Positions 57,118-64,000 of a stretch of 64,000 bases of DNA are shown piece by piece. Source of the DNA: Amaurobius ferox (taxonomy: Eukaryota; Arthropoda; Arachnida; Araneae; Amaurobiidae); assembly GCA_951213105.1 (NCBI GenBank), contig OX578146.1, positions 109,293,776-109,357,775 on the forward strand, given 5' to 3'. Position numbers and translations under genes: made by a program. The notes beneath the pieces were generated by a model, which saw only the letters and a list, made by a program, of their open reading frames with translations, had not been told where the DNA came from and ran no database searches. Positions within the stretch are counted from its first letter, which is position 1; every line of letters starts with the position of its first letter.

Positions 57118-58632
57118 ACTGAAAAAAAATGTTTTTTTTTTAAATATCGATTATACTAGAAAGAGTTTGATAAAGATAAAAAGTATGTGTGTACTATAAT
57201 AAAATGGAAATAAAATTTACTGCAAACTTTCAGAGTGTATAGTAGTGAAATAATTCATGGAAAAATTATTAAAATTATTTTAACATAAGTTCCGAATATG
57301 TCAAAATAAGTATATTGAAAATGAAATAAGTAGTGAAAAGGGTATATTTTCTTTTTATCTGAAAAGGATATGCAAAATTTGGTAAAATATAAGCTATAAG
57401 TCAAGTACTCTTGTATGTATGCATGTATAACTAAAAGCAGTAGTGTCTACAGAAAGGGTTTATTTATTATTATTTTTTTTGTGGGAGGGGGGGGGGGGGT
57501 AACCAAATATTTTGTTTTACATTTCTTTGAAATTCAATGAGTTTGATGGGTTCTTGGGAGAAGAGAGTTATGACCCCCAAACTGTCCTTTGGCGACACCA
57601 CTACCTGAAAGTACTTCTACCATAGATGTATGCATGAAAGGAGGGAGAGCCCAATAGCATATCTAAATATATTTTTTTTTTCTTTTTTTTTTGGGGGGGG
57701 GGGGGGGGCAAGTCTGCATTAATTTCTTTTTGGAAGGGGTTTACATTGCTAATTTTTTATATGCAAAAGATCATATATTTACAAAAGAGCTTTTACTTTT
57801 TAGGATTTCAAAACTGTAAATCCCACACCCTGGCTTCAGCTCTACCAAGATCTATGATTATCTTCAAAAAGTGCATTATGATTAAGGCTAGTTACCTAAG
57901 TTAAATTAGGTTAGAAGCACGGGCTCAGCCCTCTACTACAAGATCAGTCTCCACATATATATGCCCTTGAACAGGCCTAATTTCCTAGGGAAATGTAAAG
58001 TGGTACTCGACACAACAAAAATGTTACAAACTAATAACAGAGATGCAAAACATCAATCTTTTGAACTGGCATTAGTTATTCATTTATAAAACATAAATTA
58101 TAATTATGTTAATATAATAAAATATTCCATAAATACATTAATCTGTAAATATTTATCTAAATGTTTTTCACAGAAAATATGTTTTGATAAAAAATTTTAT
58201 GTAAAATGAGATTGTTAATCTTGTAATTACGTATTAATCAATATATATTATTTGTAGATTAATCTTTAATTGACTAATGATGGTTGATTTATAAAGTAAT
58301 TAACAATAATCCAGATAAAAGTAAAATATGAATCTGATGAATGTTATCATATCAGTATATAACTAGAGGAAAAACTTATAAATCATAAAACTTGCACAAG
58401 GCTTTTTAATTCCCTTTATTTATTTAATCTAACTTTTAATTAATTAACTTGGAATAAATGAGTATACATCTGAATGTCTAACATTAATAAATTACTGAAG
58501 TAAATCCTTTAAAAATCTCAAAGTAAAACTAGAGTTTATTTTATATTTATCAACTTATTTAAAACTTAAAGTAAAACTTTATAGTAAAACCTTTAAAGTG
58601 TGTACAAAAATATGTAAACAAACAAAACTTAC
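57118..58632. other. presumed first intron within the 5'UTR
   Basis: AT-rich, with two striking T/G homopolymer tracts: 57477-57500 (T run then G run) and 57668-57710 (T run then G run). No coding content. It is bounded by the acceptor before exon 1 and the GTAAGT donor at 58632. Confidence 0.5.
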
Positions 58633-58790
58633 CTACTATTTTAAATGCTTTTTTAAATAAAAATTAAGTACACATTTTGGCTCACATAAATTCACACAGA
58701 CTCATCCAACGAGCGTGTAAGCGGTCAATAAGCATACCGTAACTTTAAAGCAGTGGACCAAAAACGAGCATCCTGTGAAAAAACATGAAT
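58633..58790 (-). promoter_or_regulatory. candidate 5'UTR exon and promoter region of GALNT
   Basis: AATAGTAG/GTAAGT on the minus strand is a strong donor with its last exon base at 58633. The sequence immediately upstream in transcript sense (to about 58790, perhaps 59100) is less AT-rich and has no competing splice signals. I see no TATA box that I would trust. The exon is inferred from donor strength and the need for an upstream partner. Confidence 0.4.
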
Positions 58791-59124
58791 ATCAAACAAT
58801 TATACACAGTTCAGATAATGATTCTCGGGTTACATCGTTTTATGACAATAAGGTCAGGGCACCGGATTATATATTCATTCGAGAGTTTAGTGGAGGGAAA
58901 AATGGATAAGTTCGATTCCAAAGCGGACCGCTCAAAGTTTTACTTTTCATACAGCAACCTTCTGAAAACAAAACAGGTGGCGTGCAATCCACGCACTCCT
59001 TCCTCTAGACTTGGCGACTCTATCGCGATTAAAAAATAATATTGGCAACAAATACACTCGGGAGGTTTCGGTTTTGTTATTCGGTTCCATAGATAAGGGA
59101 ATGAAATGATGTTTATAGATTCCA

Positions 59125-60990
59125 TTCCTGAGCAAAGTACCTTTTTAGAATTGTTCCATGGGCCTCTTCATTAAAGGCGTTATTTTAAAGTTATATGTGT
59201 GGATGGCTATTTGTTTATGTCATTAATTTAATATTTTTCAAAATATTCGATAAAACTATAACTTAAAAAAAAAAAAAAAAACACCTCGTTTAAGGTAGAT
59301 TTTTTTGTTATACATACTATTGTATAAAAAAAGTAATGTTTTTCTGAAAATTTTCGAATTCGAAAATTTTGACAGATAAACACATTGAAAGACTTCGAGC
59401 ACTTTTAGAAAAATGTTCGTTTGCACGTGTGCGGTTCGGACACCATAACTCAAAATCGAATACACCTATTGCTATGAAATTTTATGTATACTATATGCAT
59501 TATGTGAAAAACTAGAGCTATACTTGCGGCAAAACTAACTTGGCAGCAGAGAAGTATAGAAAAAACTGTAAACCTCCACTACGCTAAACAGAATGTAAGA
59601 ATAATGGGCAAAAGAACACAAAACTGAGTGATTAGCAGGACCCGGTCCGACTTACCCCAACTGGGACCAGGAGTAGACGTTCCACTGGGGTCCTCTTTCA
59701 CCTCTCGATATACAATGAAATGAACAGAAATATTTTCAAAAACATAATTGAATTCTAGAAAAAATATACAAAATGTGGTCCTTACATATTTTAATGGAAT
59801 TTAAATGATTGGTAACTTTCTTATCATAGCCAACATGCTAAATTAGTGCAGTTAATCCTTATACAAAATGAATTTATTCGCTGGGCAAACCTATTCCGAT
59901 GGTATACATTTTATTTTAGGAAGTAGCCTTTAATTTTTCGATATTGCAATTGTTTAATTTGGGGTCCCTCTAATGCTGGAGCCCGGGACAGCTGCCACGC
60001 ATGCCCCTGCGTGCCCCTTAGTCAGGCCCTAGTGAAAAGAACACAGCACGTATAAGTTAGCCTTGCCACGAGTATAGATAGAATTTTTAAATGTTATAAA
60101 ATATTTTCTCAGAATTGATGGACTGCAATTTGGGGTCTCAATTCCCCTCCGCTCCCCGAAGGAAAAAAATATCAGGAAAATCTCTCTGAAATAACATTAT
60201 ATATAAATCTGTTCTTTTAGTTCATTTTAGATAGATCTCCTCTCTGTAGTTCTTACAAGAAAAACTCTGTTCTAGACAGTTGGTTACTTTTCCTACGTTG
60301 ATAAATTTGCCTTTTGTGAATTTAGAAAGTGTTCTTTTCTACGCGATATATAAGTTAGAATCTTCTAGTAGAAACACGTCAAATTCAGCGATTTGCCCAG
60401 AAGACATTTTAACAGACGCGGCGTTCCCACAGCAATCAGTATTCATGGACCGGTTTCATTCTTTTTAGCGTTCTTTAGCACAAAATAACCAATAACTGCA
60501 TTGACAGCTGACAACATGCTATGCTCCGCAATTATAAACTCATTCTCGTGTAATGCAAGTTCAATCTTCTTTAAATTTAAAGAGTAAACTTGTCGGTCAC
60601 CAGATATTTGAAAAATTGCATATAGCAAGATTTCTTGCTTCCAGCGCAGTTATCGACTATTCCCTAACACTAAGACAGAGGGCGAAACTAAAATATCGTG
60701 AAACCCTGCAATGAGAGGCAGGGCGAAACTATAGAGGGGCAGAAGATAAATTAGTGATATAAATATTTAGGAAGAATGAGGGGCAGGCTTTGAAGGTCCA
60801 CCACTGTAGTTGGAAACTTATTTAACGAATTTGGCACATCTACATGTTGATATATTTATATTGATACATAACACGCATTCCTACGTTGTATGGCGTACGC
60901 AATGGGAAAGATGACTTTGAGAGCTTGCTTTTCTCCCACGTGTAATTTTCTTTCAAAAGTCGTTTTAATAAAAATTTGGTTAAATTAGGA
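59125..60990. other. 5' flank, no gene recognised
   Basis: Contains a fourth, weak R2-like stretch (59350-59500, with AATTCGAA and GACAGATAAACACATTGAAA) and the partner of the 5893 repeat at 59516-59575. Near 59985-60030 a GC-rich block (CCCGGGACAGCTGCC, TTAGTCAGGCCCTA) resembles the end of a common MITE type. No coding gene seen. Confidence 0.5.
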
Positions 60991-61074
60991 AATATGCATG
61001 TACCCAGCCCCCTACAAAAGCCAGTGTGTCACCCATTCATCCTCTGCGTGCGCTTGTCGGTGTAAAGTTTGTAA

Positions 61075-61162
61075 AGAACCTTGCTGCTCTAGCCGGGAAT
61101 CGAATCACGGATCTTCGTACTGGCCAGCCGATGATCTATCGTTGAGCTATTGGAAAGGAATT
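61075..61162 (-). repeat. tRNA-derived SINE or tRNA pseudogene
   Basis: In minus sense: CCAATAGCTCAACGATAGAT (A box like TAGCTCAxxGGTAGA), then about 30 bases, then GTGATTCGATTCCCGGCT (B box GGTTCGAxTCC-like). Spacing fits a tRNA-type pol III promoter. The TAGAGCAGCAAGGTTCTTTA tail is shared with 62520-62575, so I favour a SINE. Confidence 0.55.
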
Positions 61163-61284
61163 TCAAGTTTTTATTATCGAAGTGGATTCTGCAGTATGTG
61201 AAACCTACATTGAAATCCATAGGAGGAAGCACAAGCAGGGCTTGATCAAACCAAAGTGGGGCCCGGGACCTGGTGTTAATTCAA

Positions 61285-61500
61285 GGCCCCCATCATCATT
61301 ATCATCACACATCGTGCCTAGTGGCACATAAGGCCTTCAGCTTGGGTCGCCACCCTGGTCGATCCTGTGCCGCAGTCCTTGCTTCTGATCAGCTCGCCCA
61401 TCCCATCAAATTCCTCTTTTGTTCTACCAGTCTCCTCCAAGTTAGCTTGGGTCGACCCACGAGACCCTTTTCCTTCAGGCGCACAAGTAAGTGCCACAGC
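61285..61500 (-). pseudogene. 3' end of a second LINE
   Basis: In minus sense and with frame changes: VGRPKLTWRRLVE...AQDRPGW...LKALCATRHDV, then (GATGAT)-type repeats to about 61290. GRPKxTWRRxVE...ARDRxxWRxxVxALCATRH is the usual C-terminal tail of several animal LINE ORF2 proteins, followed by a simple-repeat 3' end. 5'-truncated fragment; clade not assigned. Confidence 0.7.
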
Positions 61501-61524
61501 AGGGATGTTATGCTGCGGAATTCT

Positions 61525-61767
61525 TAATCTTTTGCTTACGGGTGGGACAGCGTCCATCCCAAACGAAGAATCTCTCAAAAAGACAGGTATTTCACATACC
61601 CTATCCAAAACAGTTCAATCCCCCTTTGCAGACACTGGCGTCCATGGACGCCCGACAGTGTCTGCAAAAGAAGATCGAACTGTTTTGGATAGGGTATGTC
61701 AAATACCTGTTTTTTTAGAGGTTCTTCGTTTGGGATGGACGCTGTCCCACCCGTAAGCAAAAGGTTA
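61525..61767. repeat. 243-bp near-perfect palindrome
   Basis: Arms of about 118 bp meet around CCATGG at 61642. They share ACGGGTGGGACAGCGTCCAT, ACCCTATCCAAAACAGTTC and GCAGACACTG, with a few mismatches. It abuts the LINE 3' fragment in the 5' direction. Both strands give related open frames, which are artefacts of symmetry. Confidence 0.9.
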
Positions 61768-62489
61768 AGACATGTCCAGTCCATTTCCATCTACGGTTTT
61801 TTATTTTCATCTCAATTGCTTCCTGTCCAGTACTAGAGTTCAGTGTTAGTAACAGCACAAGGCTAAAATACTCTCAAAATTTTCCGCAGACATTTAACTT
61901 GACCCATTGGCCCCTTGTTACGGCCCCATACACATACTAAACACGTGCAAAACATCAGCACATAACAAACTTACATGGCTTTAGGATCACACAGCTCCGA
62001 AGGCCCTTTCGTACATGTAGAAAACTTTCAAACTTTTTACTTCAAAGTTATATATTAAGGCTTTAAAGGATATATAATATTTAAAACTATTAACATATTT
62101 TATAATTTAAGATAAAAACTAATATTACCCGTTTTAAATTAATTAAAAAAATATTTATGTTTAAATTTGTAATCACATACAAAATTCGGGAGCTCTTTAT
62201 TGCAAGCTCTTATCGCCGAAGTGGGCTTTTCATTCTTCACCCTCTACTGTCAGGTTGACAAGTAATTGACAATCTGACTGACCACCTCCTGCTATTTTTC
62301 CCTTTCCCCCAGGTTCGCCTCCTGCTATTTTTTCCTCAGGTTCGCCTCCTGCTACTATTTTTATCTTCCATTTTAGCTACGTACGTAGTCGTTGACCTCC
62401 CGATTTGAAATCGGAGCTTAATATACCAGGGTCTACTAAATTCGTGCTAGTCGTTCTAGGTTCACTTTCAGACCTCCGACATATTTTAA

Positions 62490-62590
62490 TCTACAAGGTT
62501 GATTTGTTCGGGCGCCATTGTAAAGAAGCTTGCTGCCTCAACCGCGGATCAAACCTGGTTCGAGTCCTGATAAGCAAAGCTTCTTAATTA
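62490..62590. repeat. tRNA-Lys-like 3' end next to SINE-like sequence
   Basis: TGTTCGGGCGCCA at 62507-62519 is identical to the 3' terminus (with CCA) of animal tRNA-Lys as I recall it, preceded by an AAGGTTGATT T-loop-like stretch. It is followed by GTAAAGAAGCTTGCTGCCTC, matching the tail of the SINE at 61075, and by CTGGTTCGAGTCC, a B-box match. A composite of SINE pieces is likely. Confidence 0.4.
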
Positions 62591-62924
62591 CTCCCGAGCG
62601 TTTTTTATCATGGAAAATGAAATGAAAATAATAAAAAAATGAAGATTCTCTCGCTACTTGTTCAGTTGATGGATCAGCAGACAGCTCAGTTGATGGAGTA
62701 CTTCAGGAACTCGGATAGAAGAGAATCTACAATTGACAAAATTGTGAAAATAAAAGTCAATATGAACGGTTTATAGTAAGAGCATTGTTTTCATCAAGTT
62801 GTCTTCAGTAAATGAAAAATTCCTACTTTATTTCTATCAATAACTACCACAATAATAATAAAATGGCAGTCACATTTTTTAGAGCAGTGACTTCCAAACT
62901 TTTTTGATTCCGTACCTCTAAGCC

Positions 62925-63000
62925 AGTGTTTCCCAAACCGTGCGCCGCGGCGCACTGGTGCGCCGGGAAGTATAGTTGGGTGCGCCGCGAAAGAACTAAA
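62925..63000. repeat. hAT-like element terminus
   Basis: CAGTGTTTCCCAAACCGTGC followed by GCCGCGGCGCACTGGTGCGCCG. CAGTGTTTCCCAAAC is a frequent terminus of hAT-type elements, and the GCGCCGCGG block is a subterminal palindrome. I could not locate the opposite end. Confidence 0.5.
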
Positions 63001-63179
63001 ATTATATTAAAAATGAGTAAAATATGAAATAAAACTCTTAATATAAATCATTAATATTAAAAAAATATAAATGGTGGTGTAATTAGTTTTTTTCCACTTG
63101 CCACTTTGTGAATTTTGGCTCGTTTTCCTCTTGGATGTTTCATTATTTTTCATCGGACGGATAAATGCTTCGGGAAGGC

Positions 63180-63710
63180 AGAGGTACCGGGAGTGTTTCC
63201 ATGAAATAAAAGCGCTTTAACCGGGAACGGGGGGTCACAATCCCCTCCGGCCTTTTTACTGCCGTTCCTGTATGTACTCTCTAAACTCCCCCCCCCCCTT
63301 TCCACGCCCTTCTCTTTTCAATCTTTTTCAACGATTTTTTAACTTATTTGGGCTTATATTGAAAGTGCGGCATTGCGCCTTACAATACTTTGCTTTTAAG
63401 TCTTGGTTTACTTGTTCATATGTTTTTAAAATATTTTATACTGTATATATATATATATATATATCATATAAAAGCCAGTAAACAAATTCAAATAGAATTC
63501 CTATGCATATCCACAAAAATCAAAGGCACTACTCAGGAAAAGGCGCCAAGCCGCTCTATACTCCGAAGCAGAATGTAATCCAAGAAAAAGAAGAATTAAA
63601 GGAACTTGGGATAACCAAATGCTTTGCATTTAATGGTTGGGGAGGATTGCGACTCCCCCTCCCGTTTAAAGCTGCTTTTCCAGCCTAGGCAAACGCTCAC
63701 GGTACCAATA
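63180..63710. repeat. imperfect inverted repeat, about 75-bp arms
   Basis: 63180-63252 (GGTACCGGGAGTGTTTCC...AAAGCGCTTTAA...CACAATCCCCTCC) pairs with 63640-63710 (GGGAGGATTGCGACT...TTTAAAGCTGCTTTTCC...AAACGCTCACGGTACC). Probably the ends of a MITE of about 530 bp. It contains a C run (63286-63298) and a (TA)n run (63443-63463). Confidence 0.65.
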
Positions 63711-64000
63711 CAAAGCAAAGGTTGGTCCCCATTGCGTGCTAATACGAAGGCACCCGAATACGGAAGAACAAGACCAACCAAACAGAAGGAAACTGGACCA
63801 AAAGTGAATCCTGCCCAACTCGCTATCTTATATATGTTCATCTTACGCATGCGTGCAATCTTAGCAGGTACGCATAAACTTTATTTACTTGCAAATTGAA
63901 GAAGTAAACTGTCAAAATCTGCCTGATCCTTGAAAATCGATCTATAACAATCCTTTAAGAAATATAAAGGATAATGTTTATATAAAGCCTCTTTTATGAT
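63711..64000. other. right edge, no gene recognised
   Basis: Two overlapping open frames (63596-63850 minus, 63624-63899 plus) partly translate the inverted repeat arm and have no recognisable domain. I see no gene. Confidence 0.4.

Noticed and set aside
63596..63899. Two overlapping frames of 84 and 91 codons
   Set aside because: They cover an inverted-repeat arm on both strands and have no recognisable domain.

Overview
The window is eukaryotic, AT-rich, intron-rich DNA, most plausibly from an arthropod with a large repeat-laden genome. A chelicerate such as a spider would fit, but that is an inference from gene structure and transposon content, not something the sequence proves. No prokaryotic operons, rRNA genes or CRISPR arrays are seen. 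Nearly all lines of the six-frame translation are chance openings in AT-rich introns or pieces of transposons.

The one host gene I can support is on the minus strand. It is a polypeptide N-acetylgalactosaminyltransferase (GALNT/PGANT family, Golgi, mucin-type O-glycosylation initiation). It reads from an ATG at 57107 to a stop at 11039 through 11 coding exons: 57107-56855, 52489-52309, 49718-49549, 41642-41435, 38408-38238, 36196-36079, 33005-32819, 32610-32468, 22486-22370, 16365-16225 and 11179-11039. All phases agree and the product is about 609 aa: signal anchor, stem, GT-A catalytic domain, ricin-type lectin domain. One intron appears to be GC-AG. A 5'UTR splice acceptor lies directly before the ATG, and a strong donor at 58633 suggests a non-coding first exon.

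The introns are a transposon collection. Intron 1 holds a 1549-bp mariner/IS630-type element with about 160-bp inverted repeats and a 383-bp mariner deletion derivative. Intron 3 holds a decayed Jockey-like LINE (gag, APE endonuclease, RT) split by a piggyBac-like TTAA MITE. Intron 8 holds a 6.26-kb foldback-like element with palindromic terminal arrays, nested MITEs and a heat-shock/CRE promoter-like block. Its pre-insertion site survives next door because the target had been tandemly duplicated together with half of exon 8. Intron 9 holds a Penelope-like retroelement whose GIY-YIG endonuclease lies before the RT (permuted, Naiad-like order), split by a hAT-like element with a perfect 8-bp target duplication. 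Introns 3 and 6 carry inverted copies of a roughly 1-kb repeat that bracket exons 4-6.

The 3' flank (1-11038) contains a broken THAP-domain gene and otherwise no recognised gene. The 5' flank (58634-64000) has tRNA-related SINE pieces, the 3' tail of a second LINE joined to a large palindrome, and further inverted repeats. The transposons do not work together with the host gene. Their interest lies in nested, datable insertions and in what inverted repeats inside introns may do to splicing.
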